Notes: generated by a model not told the origin, from the letters alone. A stretch of DNA of 64,000 bases from Pseudidiomarina woesei (GCF_001418345.1 NZ_LIPW01000004.1:62001-126000); one strand, 5' to 3'. Numbered from the stretch's first letter, positions 37,191-48,184 are shown. Numbers and translations are program-made.

Positions 37191-38335
37191 AGGCCAAACA
37201 CCACTTTTTCGCTGGCGAGCATGCGGCCGATGAAACGGATCAGCAGCCAGCTGACTAACAAGGTGGCAAGTGCGCTAATACCCATTGGCAGCCAATGCAA
37301 GCTTTCGCCTTTAATAATATCTAACAGGGCTTGGTGTTGGCCGGTAAGCGGCAAGTAATACAGCACTGGGTTTTTCAAGCGGGCGAATTCCACACCAAAC
37401 ACCGCCAACATAGGCAGCATTAATAAGAACGAGATATAAGTTTGCGCTTCTTTAAAGCTCTTCGCGCGAAAGCTAACAAACAGTTGCAGCGACGTGGCGA
37501 ATAACGCAAGCGGTACTAGCATGAGCACAATTAACACCATCATGGTCCAATCAAGCGACAAGCTAATACCAATATTATGCAGCGGTAAAAAGCGGAAAAT
37601 AATCGGTATTAACACCACACTTAACACCCCGCCAAAAATAGCAAAGCAGCTTGCAGCTAAGGCTTTGCCAAGCACCAACTGATGTGCGTTCAGCGGCTGT
37701 GAGAGCAACAACTCGAGCGAATTACGTTCGCGTTCGCCAGCGCTAATATCAATAGCCACGTTCATACCAGAAAAGAACACAGAAAGTAGGATAAAAATCA
37801 GCACGCTACCCATTAAAATAGCGGCGCGCGAACCCTTGGTGGCGGTATCATGCTTAACTAAGTCAATAGGCTTCACCACTCGCGGATCTAGACCGCGCAT
37901 TTGCAGGCGTATATAGGCAATCTGGCTACCATATGCCTCAATTGCACGTTCAATACGATTGATATCGCCGCGTTGTTTAGTGGCACTAAAATCGGCTGTT
38001 AAGGTTACTTTCGCGGGCATAGCCATGGCTAAGTCATCAGCCCAGCTTGCGTCAATTTCTAGCGTAATAGGCTGTTGACCTGCCGCCCATGCTTTTTCGC
38101 GTTTAACAATACCGTTGCTATTTAAATGTTCAATAAGTGCCGGCGCATGCTCTGCGCCTTGAATGTCAATTTCAACATCGCTTGGGTCGGTCAACTGGCT
38201 GATCATCACGTAAAACGCGACGGCCATAAGCAGCGGACCAAAAAATGCGTACGACATTGCCGCCATAACCGAACGCTTATCACGAATGGCGTCTCGTAAT
38301 TCTTTGCGCCAAACAATTTTCACCGGATTCGTCAT
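37187..38335 (-). CDS. ABC transporter permease, NatB type
   Basis: 382 residues of the ABC-2 family: an N-terminal membrane anchor (~23-45), a large extracytoplasmic domain (~50-175) and about five further helices, with ISAGERERNSLELLLSQPLNAHQLVLGK after the second helix as in NatB. Partner of the ATPase gene it overlaps by four bases. NatAB pairs export Na+ or drugs; the substrate here is not certain. TAG stop lies in the REP array. Confidence 0.85.
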   Translation of the reverse strand: MTNPVKIVWRKELRDAIRDKRSVMAAMSYAFFGPLLMAVAFYVMISQLTDPSDVEIDIQGAEHAPALIEHLNSNGIVKREKAWAAGQQPITLEIDASWADDLAMAMPAKVTLTADFSATKQRGDINRIERAIEAYGSQIAYIRLQMRGLDPRVVKPIDLVKHDTATKGSRAAILMGSVLIFILLSVFFSGMNVAIDISAGERERNSLELLLSQPLNAHQLVLGKALAASCFAIFGGVLSVVLIPIIFRFLPLHNIGISLSLDWTMMVLIVLMLVPLALFATSLQLFVSFRAKSFKEAQTYISFLLMLPMLAVFGVEFARLKNPVLYYLPLTGQHQALLDIIKGESLHWLPMGISALATLLVSWLLIRFIGRMLASEKVVFGL

Positions 38336-39066
38336 GCTGCAATACCCTCGTCGGTACCAATAATCTTCACAAATGCTTCTTCTAATGCTGTTTCACCGGT
38401 GAGCTCACACAGTTCTTGTGTGGTTCCCTGCGCTGCCACTTTACCTTTGGCAACCACGACTACTTGGTCGCAGAGCGCTGCTACTTCTTGCATAACATGG
38501 CTTGAGAACAAAATACTGGTACCTTGCGCTCTAAGTTCACGCAATAAGTCACGTAAAATACGAGTACTCATCACATCGAGGCCGCGGCTCGGCTCATCTA
38601 AAATAAGGTGTTTGGGGCTATGAACAATAGCTTGTGCTAAGGCGACTTTCATACGTTGTCCCTGCGAAAACCCCGTCGCTCGACGGTCAGCAATCTCGAG
38701 CATATCAAGGCGCTGCAGCGCGGCTTCTGTTGCTTGGTCACCGGCTTCGCCCGCCAAACCATGCAGGGCCGCGAAATATGCCACCTGTTCGCGCGCGGTT
38801 AAGCGCTCATAAAGGCCAAATTTGTCGGGGAATATACCAATATTTCTGCGCGCTTCAAGCGGTTGCTGACCTGCGTCTATGCCGTCTATAAAAGCCTGCC
38901 CACTATCTGGTTTTAATAAGCCATAAATGGTGCGCAAACAGGTGGTTTTACCTGCGCCATTGGGCCCTAGCAAGCCGGTAATTTGCCCTTCTGGCGCAGA
39001 AAACGACAAACCGTCTAATGCGGTAACCTTGCCGAATTGTTTACGTAAATCTTTGACTTCAATCAT
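38332..39066 (-). CDS. ABC transporter ATP-binding protein, NatA type
   Basis: 244 residues: Walker A GPNGAGKTT (34-42), signature GFSQGQRMKVALAQ, Walker B HLILDEPSRGLD and the switch histidine in LFSSHVMQE. Drives the permease encoded next. 'Na+ efflux' is the usual family annotation and is an inference. Confidence 0.88.
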   Translation of the reverse strand: MIEVKDLRKQFGKVTALDGLSFSAPEGQITGLLGPNGAGKTTCLRTIYGLLKPDSGQAFIDGIDAGQQPLEARRNIGIFPDKFGLYERLTAREQVAYFAALHGLAGEAGDQATEAALQRLDMLEIADRRATGFSQGQRMKVALAQAIVHSPKHLILDEPSRGLDVMSTRILRDLLRELRAQGTSILFSSHVMQEVAALCDQVVVVAKGKVAAQGTTQELCELTGETALEEAFVKIIGTDEGIAA

Positions 39067-39074
39067 TGCGCCTC

Positions 39075-40538
39075 CTACAGCCCTTTACCGTTTGCATTTA
39101 GTACGAACGGCGCCGGTTTTTGCTGCTGCAAGCAACTATCGTCGAGCGCTTCTAAGTTCAGTGTTTCTATAAACTCGCCAGCCAATTTATTGGCGCAGGT
39201 ATGTCCGGCAATAGTGTGCGAACCTTGCGGTGCAATTAGATGACGGCTGTTACTTAAAGTTTGTGCCGCTAACGCACCCCAAGTTGGCGGGGTAACCGGA
39301 TCATAGCGCCCCGACAATAATAATGTCGGTATATCGCTATACACAGGTTCGAACCAGGCTTCGGGCCTAGGTGCTTTGGGCCACACCGAACACATGTCAA
39401 TAAATGCATCAGCGGTACGACTGCCAATAAAGTCGTTGTCTGCATCGGCTTGCAATAGCGCGTCTGTCGCACGTGGTAAGTCTTCACTGCACAAAACAGA
39501 CAGCGTTAAGCCCATATACATTTCAGATTGGCTCATGATACTACCAAGCAGCCCTACCAAGGGCGTATAGTTTTCGACGTTGGTTTGTTGAATGACATAG
39601 GGCAGCATTTGTCGCGTGGTTGGATGGTACAACCCCACGCGCATTACCGAAGTAAACCGCCCGGCGGTAATTAAAATATCGGTTAGTTCATTCGTTAATG
39701 GGTCATTAACCTTTAACGGTACGGGCTTGTCTTCAAGCTTGCTTAATGTCTGCAAATAGGTTTGTTTTAAATTGGGGAAAGTTTCATTGCACTTTGGCGA
39801 GGCGGCACAGCGCTCCACCAGTAAATCAAATGATTGTGCACCGTGCGCACCAAAGGGGCCCACCACTACCTCTGGCGGCGCTACTGCGTCTAATGTTGCA
39901 GAGCGCACCGCCTGCGGTGCTTCTCGCATATAAACTAAGCCAGCGCGGCTGCCGTACGAACCGCCGTAAAGATTTACTTGGGCATAACCTAAATGTTCAC
40001 GTACTGCTTCAAAGTCTTTAATGGCGTTAACCGTATGGTATTGCGTTAAGTCTTCTTCGCTATAGCGCGCTAAACATTCGCCGGCCATACGATCAAGCGC
40101 AATGTCTTCGTCGGCTTTAACAAGTTCATCCACATGACTTACTTCACAACTTAACGGATTAGATTTGCCGGTACCACGTTGATCAATCAGCAAAATGTCT
40201 CGTTGCTTACGCACGTCACTGAACATTCGGTTAATCATGGCTGCTAGTTCAGTGGCTGCTTGGCCTGGCCCACCCGCTAAAATTAATAACGGGTCTGGTT
40301 TTTTGTTTTCATTAACCGCCGGCAACACAGCGTAATTAATAGAAATTTTCCGACCTTGTGGCTGCTCATAATTTTCCGGAACGCTCAGCTGGCCGCATAA
40401 TACTTGTTCGCTTATATTGCTCAAGTAACACGCTTCTAAGGGCAAACTTGGCTGTGCCTCCGGTTCATTGGTTTGTGCGCTTGCGTTAAACGTAACCAAG
40501 GTAAATAGCGCCGCAGTTATGAAGCTTTTATTTGTCAT
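39075..40538 (-). CDS. Exported alpha/beta-hydrolase peptidase (TAP/proline iminopeptidase type)
   Basis: 487 residues. Signal peptide ends FNASAQ (~21). Oxyanion HGGP equivalent ILAGGPGQAA, then DQRGTGKSNPLSC, nucleophile serine in GGSYGSR, acidic residue in SGRYDPVTPP and histidine in GSHTIAGHTC near the C-terminus. This matches periplasmic tripeptidyl/prolyl aminopeptidase-like enzymes. It starts the run with the ABC genes (spacing 8 bases). Confidence 0.85.
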   Translation of the reverse strand: MTNKSFITAALFTLVTFNASAQTNEPEAQPSLPLEACYLSNISEQVLCGQLSVPENYEQPQGRKISINYAVLPAVNENKKPDPLLILAGGPGQAATELAAMINRMFSDVRKQRDILLIDQRGTGKSNPLSCEVSHVDELVKADEDIALDRMAGECLARYSEEDLTQYHTVNAIKDFEAVREHLGYAQVNLYGGSYGSRAGLVYMREAPQAVRSATLDAVAPPEVVVGPFGAHGAQSFDLLVERCAASPKCNETFPNLKQTYLQTLSKLEDKPVPLKVNDPLTNELTDILITAGRFTSVMRVGLYHPTTRQMLPYVIQQTNVENYTPLVGLLGSIMSQSEMYMGLTLSVLCSEDLPRATDALLQADADNDFIGSRTADAFIDMCSVWPKAPRPEAWFEPVYSDIPTLLLSGRYDPVTPPTWGALAAQTLSNSRHLIAPQGSHTIAGHTCANKLAGEFIETLNLEALDDSCLQQQKPAPFVLNANGKGL

Positions 40539-40625
40539 GAATTGTTATCCAGTTGTAACAAGATAACCTAGTGTATCTTTGCCCGTGAGGAATAGAAAGC
40601 AAGAAACTGTAAAAGATTGTGATGG

Positions 40626-41042
40626 TTAGCGATCGCTGCGAGCTGCTTGACTGCGCGCCCGAACAACTTCTGCAATGGGATGCGTTGGTTCCTGATTTTT
40701 AACCCAAGCAATGTCGCCTGAGCTATACAAGTCATCAATAAGAACGCTGTGAGCAATAAAGCGGCCGATATCGTAAGCATTACTGCTAGCGGAAAATTGG
40801 ATCATGGAAGAACCATTACAACGAACTCGGGGGTAAATATCACGTAAGCGTAAACGCAAATCGCGCAAGGCATTGCGAAAGCCGGTAGAGTCATTTGCTT
40901 GCACATAGCTACAAAACAGCAACGCCAAATCATCGCCATTGGCACGGTACTGTGCGTGGCTAGGCGCTGTATAGCTCATTAAAACAAAACTGATAAATAC
41001 AATGGCAAGTGCACTTGTTGACTTGCTACCCCAGAACAACAT
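40626..41042 (-). CDS. DUF3718-like exported protein
   Basis: 138 residues with a signal peptide (about 1-30, ending PSHAQ) and a small domain with two cysteines in FCSYVQAND and RVRCNGSSMIQFSA; the C-N-G-x-S/D-L-x-x-F pattern fits DUF3718 proteins of Shewanella relatives. Function unknown. It lies alone between the peptidase and folA. The start may be a few codons downstream. Confidence 0.6.
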   Translation of the reverse strand: MLFWGSKSTSALAIVFISFVLMSYTAPSHAQYRANGDDLALLFCSYVQANDSTGFRNALRDLRLRLRDIYPRVRCNGSSMIQFSASSNAYDIGRFIAHSVLIDDLYSSGDIAWVKNQEPTHPIAEVVRARSQAARSDR

Positions 41043-41173
41043 ATTGATTTCTTCACTATTAATGATTACGAGCTCATGTTAGCTAGGGCTTTTGAAGGGT
41101 GCAACGGAATAAATTGTTAAGAAACCAGGTTACCTAACTTTTTTTTTACAGTTGGTAAGGGCTGTCTTAAAAC

Positions 41174-41671
41174 TTACACACGGCGATAAATTTCTGTTAC
41201 AAATTCATGCGGATTTTGAGCGTTTGCTAGGTGTGTTTCTGACTCGAGCAATTGCCAGTTTGCGTGAGCTTGGTAGTCAGGAAAGTAAGTATCGCCAGCG
41301 GTTTCTAGTTTTATTTGAGTAAGATAAAGTAAGTCGGCAAGTGGTAAAAATTCAGCGTAAATGCGCCCACCACCAATAACCATTAACTGTTCAATGTCGC
41401 CGGCTGCGTCAATGGCTTGCGCGGGTGAGCTCACCCAAATCACGCCTTTGTCATCGGTAAAAGGTTGCTTATACTGGCGGCTAAGCACAATATTGGTGCG
41501 CCCAGGTAACGGACGGCCGATGGACTCATAGGTTGCACGACCCATGACGACAGGTTTACCAAGGGTTATTTTTTTGAAGTGTTGCAGTTCTGCCGGCAGA
41601 TGCCATGGCATATCGCCATCTTTACCGATCACTCGATTTGCAGCCATTGCTGCCACCAATGCAATCTTCAT
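41174..41671 (-). CDS. folA: Dihydrofolate reductase
   Basis: 165 residues: VAAMAANRVIGKDGDMPWHLPAE (active-site Trp and Asp), GRATYESIGRPLPGR, VIGGGRIYAEFLP and YFPDY. Regenerates tetrahydrofolate, needed after ThyA. The ribosome site is unusual: a run of nine Gs ends two bases before the ATG, and it directly touches a REP end. folA lies downstream of obgE with only a BIME between. Confidence 0.96.
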   Translation of the reverse strand: MKIALVAAMAANRVIGKDGDMPWHLPAELQHFKKITLGKPVVMGRATYESIGRPLPGRTNIVLSRQYKQPFTDDKGVIWVSSPAQAIDAAGDIEQLMVIGGGRIYAEFLPLADLLYLTQIKLETAGDTYFPDYQAHANWQLLESETHLANAQNPHEFVTEIYRRV

Positions 41672-41673
41672 TA

Positions 41674-41682
41674 CCCCCCCCC
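41674..41682 (-). promoter_or_regulatory. G9 homopolymer in place of the folA ribosome site
   Basis: On the minus strand nine consecutive Gs followed by TA and the folA ATG. G-rich enough to pair with the anti-Shine-Dalgarno, but such tracts slip during replication and would change spacing. Confidence 0.7.
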
Positions 41683-43000
<1,318 letters not shown>

Positions 43001-43034
43001 CAATACTTCATTGTTAGCTGTATTAGAGAATAAC

Positions 43035-43073
43035 CGTAGCTTCGCTACGTCCCGGCGTATAACGCCGGGCTAC
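43035..43073. repeat. Single inverted REP after rpmA
   Basis: GTAGCTTCGCTACGTCCCGG arm and ACGCCGGGCTAC end. The end lies three bases from the rpmA TAA, so here the REP touches but does not form the stop. Confidence 0.88.
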
Positions 43074-43075
43074 CA

Positions 43076-43333
43076 TTATTCGGTAACGATGCTAACGTAT
43101 TTGCGGTTTTTAGGACCTTTCTCCGCAAAAGAAACTTTGCCGTCCGCTAATGCGAACAAAGTGTGGTCACGGCCGATACCGACGTTATCACCAGCGTGGA
43201 ATTTAGTACCACGTTGACGAACGATGATGCTACCAGCTAAAACTGACTCACCACCGAAGCGCTTTACACCCAGACGTTTACTTTCTGAGTCACGACCGTT
43301 ACGAGTTGAACCTGCGGCTTTTTTATGTGCCAT
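43076..43333 (-). CDS. rpmA: 50S ribosomal protein L27
   Basis: 85 residues, [19 protein letters not shown] start and [15 protein letters not shown], diagnostic for L27. It lies 18 bases after rplU and shares its promoter. Confidence 0.98.
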   Translation of the reverse strand: MAHKKAAGSTRNGRDSESKRLGVKRFGGESVLAGSIIVRQRGTKFHAGDNVGIGRDHTLFALADGKVSFAEKGPKNRKYVSIVTE

Positions 43334-43351
43334 GTGTCGTTACTCCTTCAA

Positions 43352-43663
43352 TTAACCGTTAATACCAGTGATTTTCACTTCGGTGAACCACTGACGATGA
43401 CCTTGGCGTTTCATGTGGTGCTTGCGACGACGGAACTTGATAATGTTCACTTTGTCTGCACGACCGTGATTGATAACTTCCGCCTTGATAGATCCACCAG
43501 AAACAAAAGGTGCGCCGATTTTCACGTCGTCACCGTTCGATAGCATTAACACTTGATCGAACTCAACCACATCACCAGTGGCCGCTTCCAGCTTTTCCAG
43601 GCGGACGATTTGGCCTTCAGTTACACGGTGTTGCTTACCGCCACTTTGGAATACTGCGTACAT
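43352..43663 (-). CDS. rplU: 50S ribosomal protein L21
   Basis: 103 residues, [18 protein letters not shown] start and the basic [15 protein letters not shown] motif with C-terminal ITGI. First gene of rplU-rpmA with a strong promoter at 43719-43747. Confidence 0.98.
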   Translation of the reverse strand: MYAVFQSGGKQHRVTEGQIVRLEKLEAATGDVVEFDQVLMLSNGDDVKIGAPFVSGGSIKAEVINHGRADKVNIIKFRRRKHHMKRQGHRQWFTEVKITGING

Positions 43664-43718
43664 GTCTTTCTCCGATTTTCCCCGAGGGGGTCTTATTTGA
43701 ATTAAATTCAGGGCGCGA

Positions 43719-43747
43719 ATTATATGCCCCTACCGGGCGAAATGCAA
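43719..43747 (-). promoter_or_regulatory. Strong sigma-70 promoter of rplU-rpmA
   Basis: TTGCAT-N17-TATAAT on the minus strand with a GC-rich TCGCGCCC discriminator, as expected for stringent-controlled ribosomal protein operons. The ATATTAG element begins only four bases upstream of the -35. The ~50-base leader holds a CCCCTCGGGG hairpin. Confidence 0.85.
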
Positions 43748-43750
43748 CTA

Positions 43751-43847
43751 CGATATTAGCTATTAGATATTAGATATTAGACAAACAATAAATACCCGAT
43801 ACATCAGTTCTTATATCCGATATCTAATAGCTAATAGCTAATATCGC
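43751..43847. repeat. ATATTAG element between rplU promoter and ispB
   Basis: Left arm CGATATTAGCTATTAG then ATATTAGATATTAGAC, loop ACAATAAATACCCGATACAT, right arm ATATCCGATATCTAATAG plus GCTAATAGCTAATATCGC. Ten bases past the ispB stop. Confidence 0.9.
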
Positions 43848-43857
43848 TTTTGCTCTT

Positions 43858-44829
43858 CTAAGCGATGCGGTCGACGGCGATGTCGGCGAGAGCATGCAAC
43901 GCATCGCGATGCGCTGAAGCCGGCAACTGCTCAAGCTGCTGCTGCGCTAGTTTCGCTTCGGCTAAGGCGCGATCACGCGTGTAGTCCAATGCGCCGGTGC
44001 GTTGCATGGCGGCTAAAATTGGCTGCAACTGGTCACGGCCATTGCCATTTTCTATGGCACCGCGGATCATTGTTTGCTCCGCTTCATTGCCGTTCCACAT
44101 AGCGTACAGCAGTGGCAGGGTCGGTTTGCCTTCAGCCAAGTCGTCGCCCGCTTGCTTACCCATAACGTCGCTGTCTGCGGTGTAGTCCAGTAAGTCGTCA
44201 ACCAATTGGAAGGCGGTGCCAAGATGGCGGCCATATGCGGCTAACGCGTCTTCAACCGCTTGTGGCTGGCCAGCTAAAACGGCGCCTAGCTGCGTGGCAG
44301 CTTCGAATAATTTACCGGTTTTGCCATAAATAACCTCAAAATAGCTGGCTTCGGTGGTGTCCGGATCATTGCAGTTCATTAACTGCAACACTTCGCCTTC
44401 AGAAATAATATTGGTGGCGTCAGCTAGAATTTTCATCACTTTCATTGAGTCAAGTGTGACCATGAGCTGAAACGCGCGGGTATACAAAAAGTCACCAACC
44501 AACACGCTGGCTTCATTGCCAAATACCGCGTTTGCCGTTTCTTTGCCGCGCCGTAATTCTGAAGCGTCAACGACGTCGTCGTGCAGCAAAGTGGCGGTAT
44601 GAATAAACTCGATGATGGTTGCGAGTGTTAAGTGCCCTGCGCCTTCGTAACCGACAGCGCGAGCGGCGGTTACCGCCAATAGCGGACGCAAGCGTTTGCC
44701 GCCGCTATTCACAATATATAAGCCAAGCTGGTTAATCAGCGCAACGTCTGAGCGTAATTCTGCGCCAATAAGCTGGTTCACACCGTTCATGTCGGCGGCC
44801 ATCAAAGCATTGATTTCTGATAACTTCAT
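43858..44829 (-). CDS. ispB: Octaprenyl diphosphate synthase IspB
   Basis: Makes the quinone side chain. First Asp-rich motif LLHDDVVD (near 82-89) and second LVDDLLDYTAD (near 211-221), plus GKTGKLFEAA. 323 residues as E. coli. In E. coli ispB is divergent from rplU; here it lies upstream on the same strand. Confidence 0.95.
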   Translation of the reverse strand: MKLSEINALMAADMNGVNQLIGAELRSDVALINQLGLYIVNSGGKRLRPLLAVTAARAVGYEGAGHLTLATIIEFIHTATLLHDDVVDASELRRGKETANAVFGNEASVLVGDFLYTRAFQLMVTLDSMKVMKILADATNIISEGEVLQLMNCNDPDTTEASYFEVIYGKTGKLFEAATQLGAVLAGQPQAVEDALAAYGRHLGTAFQLVDDLLDYTADSDVMGKQAGDDLAEGKPTLPLLYAMWNGNEAEQTMIRGAIENGNGRDQLQPILAAMQRTGALDYTRDRALAEAKLAQQQLEQLPASAHRDALHALADIAVDRIA

Positions 44830-44850
44830 AGCTTCAGTTTAACAGGTAAA

Positions 44851-45432
44851 TTAAGCCCCAGATTGTACATGAAATTTACCGTGCGCACAGCCTAAAAATA
44901 CCAGAAACATGCCGCATATCACGCCACTCAGGTGCGCATAAATGGCAATGCCATCGGCAAACCCGGGCAGCACAAAATCAAGGAGGGTTTTGAGTAGAAT
45001 TCCGGCCAGTACAATAACGCTTATCCAGTGCTTTGGAGACTGCGGCAACAGCAAGCTGTCTTTGAGCGCGGCCCAGGCAAATAAGCCATATAGGGTGCCC
45101 GAGAAACCAGCATAAATAACGTTAGGGGGCGCCAAAAAATACTGTCCGGCGCTAACTGCTACCACAATGGGCAGCACTGGCCACCAGTCTTGGTTATGGC
45201 GAAACTGATCGGGGAACAACATCCACCCCATCCACAACCCAGCAATGTTGTACCAAAGGTGTGGTTGGTCGTGGTGCATAAATTGACTGCTGAGCGGTTG
45301 CCACCAAGAGCCCTGTGCAACGGCTCGGTAGTCTAACAGCAACAGCTCATGCCATGGCATAAGCAGGTAATAAAACGACAAAAGCAGAGCGCTTAACACC
45401 AATGGGGCGAGTACGCTCTGCTTTTTAGTCAT
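44851..45432 (-). CDS. rrtA: Rhombosortase (rhomboid-family GlyGly-CTERM protease)
   Basis: 193 residues, six-helix rhomboid core. Catalytic Ser111 in GFSGTLYG and His167 in AHLSGV; HDQPHLWYNIAGLW supplies the conserved His/Asn. The short length and motif set fit rhombosortase, which trims proteins with a GlyGly-CTERM tail for surface release. No protein in this window has such a tail. It begins one base from mdh's stop. Confidence 0.75.
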   Translation of the reverse strand: MTKKQSVLAPLVLSALLLSFYYLLMPWHELLLLDYRAVAQGSWWQPLSSQFMHHDQPHLWYNIAGLWMGWMLFPDQFRHNQDWWPVLPIVVAVSAGQYFLAPPNVIYAGFSGTLYGLFAWAALKDSLLLPQSPKHWISVIVLAGILLKTLLDFVLPGFADGIAIYAHLSGVICGMFLVFLGCAHGKFHVQSGA

Positions 45433-46364
45433 TACTTAACGAAGTCAAGGCCAATTTGAATGTCGTTTTTCAAGCCGTCAAGCATGTCTGCTTTGGCTTT
45501 TTCTTCGTATGCGCTTAATTCGCCGTATGGCAGAATTTCTTCAACGCCGTTGGCGCCCAAACGCACTGGGTGAGCGAAGAACAATGCATCTTTACCGTCA
45601 GTTTCAACGTAAGTGCATTCAACAACACTGTTGTCGCCTTGCAATGCTTTTACTAATGACAAGCAGAAACGTGCTGCTGCTTGACCCATAGACAAGGTTG
45701 CAGAGCCGCCGCCTGCTTTCGCTTCAACAACTTCGGTACCGGCGTTTTGAATACGCTTAGTTAAGGCTTCAATTTGCTCGTTAGTGAAGCTCAAACCAGT
45801 TTGTGACAACAATGGCAAAATAGTTGTACCGCTGTGGCCACCAATAACTGGCACGGTTACTTCAGCAGGGTTTTTGCCATGTACTTCAGCAACGAAAGTT
45901 TCTGCACGTATTACGTCAAGCGTGGTTACACCGAACAATTTGTTCTTGTTGTATACGCCTTTTTTCTCGAGCACTTTCTTGGCGATAGCAACGGTGGTGT
46001 TCACTGGGTTGGTGATAATACCAACACAGGCGTTCGGGCAGTTGTCTGCAATGGCTTCAACCAAGTTGGCAACAATGCCAGCATTAATGTTGAACAAGTC
46101 AGAACGGTCCATACCCGGCTTACGTGGTACGCCAGCTGGAATTAACACGATGTCGCTGCCCACTAACGCAGAAGCTAGGTCGTCTTTGCCGTAGCCTTTG
46201 ACGTTTACAGCCGTTGGGATGTGGCTGAGGTCAACTGCAACGCCAGGAACAACAGGCGCTACGTCGTATAACGCAAGTTCAGAACCAACCGGTAATTGGG
46301 TTTTCAAAAGTAATGATAGTGCTTGGCCGATACCGCCAGCTGCACCTAAAACTGCAACTTTCAT
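45432..46364 (-). CDS. mdh: Malate dehydrogenase
   Basis: NAD-dependent TCA-cycle enzyme. [19 protein letters not shown] start, [29 protein letters not shown] and catalytic His in [12 protein letters not shown]. 310 residues. I start at the second ATG because GGAG lies six bases before it and the family starts there. Divergent from argR, as in E. coli. Confidence 0.97.
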   Translation of the reverse strand: MKVAVLGAAGGIGQALSLLLKTQLPVGSELALYDVAPVVPGVAVDLSHIPTAVNVKGYGKDDLASALVGSDIVLIPAGVPRKPGMDRSDLFNINAGIVANLVEAIADNCPNACVGIITNPVNTTVAIAKKVLEKKGVYNKNKLFGVTTLDVIRAETFVAEVHGKNPAEVTVPVIGGHSGTTILPLLSQTGLSFTNEQIEALTKRIQNAGTEVVEAKAGGGSATLSMGQAAARFCLSLVKALQGDNSVVECTYVETDGKDALFFAHPVRLGANGVEEILPYGELSAYEEKAKADMLDGLKNDIQIGLDFVK

Positions 46365-46478
46365 CTCAGACTCCATCCAGTTATTTGGGGAAATTTCAGG
46401 GCGAAAACTCTACTCCTTTTACGCCGAAATTACAACCAAATGGCGGCATATAAACGGCTTGCAACGCACTTTAAACAG

Positions 46479-46506
46479 TTGCTTAACGGCGCCGAAGCGC
46501 TATGAT
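46479..46506 (+). promoter_or_regulatory. Candidate argR promoter
   Basis: TTGCTT and TATGAT with a 16-base spacer, 49 bases before the argR ATG. No clear pair of ARG boxes seen. Confidence 0.55.
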
Positions 46507-46554
46507 GGCCTATTCTTTTTTTTACCATGACAGCATAAATTTAGGTGCGAAAAC

Positions 46555-47025
46555 ATGCCAGAACATAAGCCTGAAGCGATGATTGAAGCCTTTAAAACGC
46601 TACTGCGAGAAGAGCGCTATGGTTCGCAAGGTGAAATTGTTGACGCCTTGAAAAATCAGGGGTTTACCAATATTAGTCAATCAAAAGTGTCGCGCTTGTT
46701 GAGCAAGTATGGTGCGGTGCGAACCCGCAATACACGGCAAGAGATGGTGTACTGTTTGCCCGCAGAATTGGGTATTCCAAGCACACGCGCGCCATTAACG
46801 CAGCTTGTTTTAGATATACAGCACAATGATGTCATGGTGATTATTCGAACCACTCCTGGCGCCGCGCAATTAATTGCTCGCTTGCTTGATTCGGTAGGTA
46901 AGCAAGAAGGTGTGTTAGGCACTATTGCCGGCGATGACACCATTTTTATCGCGCCATTGAAGGTTTCCGATATTGATTTCACGTTGCGCAATGTTAAGGC
47001 TTTGTTCGAAGAACAAAGCCGGTAG
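46555..47025 (+). CDS. argR: Arginine repressor
   Basis: 156 residues: winged helix with [19 protein letters not shown], and the hexamerisation/arginine-binding domain with [12 protein letters not shown]. Represses arginine synthesis genes when bound to arginine. Its TAG stop is the start of a BIME. Confidence 0.96.
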   Translation: MPEHKPEAMIEAFKTLLREERYGSQGEIVDALKNQGFTNISQSKVSRLLSKYGAVRTRNTRQEMVYCLPAELGIPSTRAPLTQLVLDIQHNDVMVIIRTTPGAAQLIARLLDSVGKQEGVLGTIAGDDTIFIAPLKVSDIDFTLRNVKALFEEQSR

Positions 47026-47228
47026 CCCGGCGTTGCACGCCGGGTGGTGCGCAGCACCGTGAATGTCCAATGCAATGGCTGCAGTTAATCGAAGCAATGG
47101 CTGCGGCTAATCGAAGCAATGGCTGCGGCTAATCGAAGCAATGGCTGCGGCTAATCGAAGCAATGGCTGCGGCTAATCGAAGCAATAACCGTGGCTGCGC
47201 CACGTCCCGGCGTAAAACGCCGGGCTAC
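47022..47228. repeat. BIME with an internal 22-bp tandem array, capping argR and dyp
   Basis: Forward GTAG-REP at 47022 (TAG is argR's stop) with a GTGGTGCGCAGCACC arm; then five 22-base units beginning GCAATGG at 47072, 47094, 47116, 47138 and 47160 plus a partial; then GTGGCTGCGCCAC arm and an inverted REP ending 47228 (TAG is the peroxidase stop). Confidence 0.93.
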
Positions 47229-48139
47229 GCCCCTTTCAAGAACTCAATGGAAGGGGCGAAATAGGCGGCGTTACTGACTGCTTCAATGTAATCCAATAAA
47301 GGGTCGTAATCCCCCTGGTCATCCGCGATATAGCGGTTCTTCAGCCATTGCACGACATGCTGTGGCTTACCCGTGCAATACAAAGCCAACAAACCCTGAT
47401 CACGCAAGTTCCCCCACGGCATATTCTGTCGTAGCAACTCAAACGGTTGTTCTTTAGCATCAATAAGCTGTGATTTTTGTGCATGGGTTACCATGTTAAG
47501 CACCGACTCAGGAATACGTTCGCCGGTTACTTTTTTGCGCCCCATGACGTGTTCTTGAATGTCGCTACTTAACTGTTCCCAACGGCGCAAGTCATAACGA
47601 AACTTCTGTATAAACACGTAGCTACCGTCAACAAACGCGGGGTCATCTTGCACTAATGTGACTTCGCGGCGCCGCATACCGCGTGGATTATCTGGAGAAT
47701 CAATAAAACCCATTAAATCTCGCCCATCCATATAGCGAAACGTGTTGATTTGATCGATTAACTCGACGTCATGTCCCAGCCACTCCATGAGGGTTCGTGC
47801 CGCCTGAAAGTTAACGTCAAAGCGGTCAGAGCGAATGCTCAATAATAAGTCAGCTGGCTCGCGTGGGGCCTGGCGATCGCCATTGTCGAGTTCAGGAAAA
47901 CCGGATAGTTGCAGCGGACGCTTTTCAGGGTAGAGAATATCCCAGTAGTCGCTGCCTACCGCAATAAAACCATTGAGCATAGATTCGGAAAAGCGTTGAT
48001 CAAGGTCATCGAGCAACTGCGGAATACGCGAAAGTTTACGTCGAACATGGTCAACGTCATCGGTCATCACGTTAAGTAATAACGTGACGCCATGCAAATT
48101 AGGTTCCGCATAAATTCCCGTTTGTGCCTGCGTCATCAT
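47225..48139 (-). CDS. Dyp-type heme peroxidase
   Basis: About 304 residues from the ATG at 48139. The distal motif reads GFIDSPDNPRG, a variant of the family GFxDGTxNP with Ser for Gly after the catalytic Asp; the probable proximal His is in NMVTHAQKSQ near 235. C-terminal LKNRYIADDQGDYDPLLDYIEA is typical. No encapsulin gene or signal peptide is seen, so likely a cytosolic YfeX-like enzyme. TAG stop in REP. Repeated GTGTC boxes lie upstream. Confidence 0.85.
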   Translation of the reverse strand: MMTQAQTGIYAEPNLHGVTLLLNVMTDDVDHVRRKLSRIPQLLDDLDQRFSESMLNGFIAVGSDYWDILYPEKRPLQLSGFPELDNGDRQAPREPADLLLSIRSDRFDVNFQAARTLMEWLGHDVELIDQINTFRYMDGRDLMGFIDSPDNPRGMRRREVTLVQDDPAFVDGSYVFIQKFRYDLRRWEQLSSDIQEHVMGRKKVTGERIPESVLNMVTHAQKSQLIDAKEQPFELLRQNMPWGNLRDQGLLALYCTGKPQHVVQWLKNRYIADDQGDYDPLLDYIEAVSNAAYFAPSIEFLKGA

Positions 48140-48184
48140 ATTTCCGTAAGGTCCTTGTAAATTTCTGCTGCCCAAGACAACCTT

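Noticed and set aside
36802-37258. Open frames on both strands through the 54-bp array
   Set aside because: Same artefact: 54 is 18 codons, and the peptides are repeats of TDSSVAAGNNGAAHHPAL-like units.
47072-47187. Possible CRISPR or minisatellite gene
   Set aside because: Units are contiguous with no spacers and lie inside a BIME.
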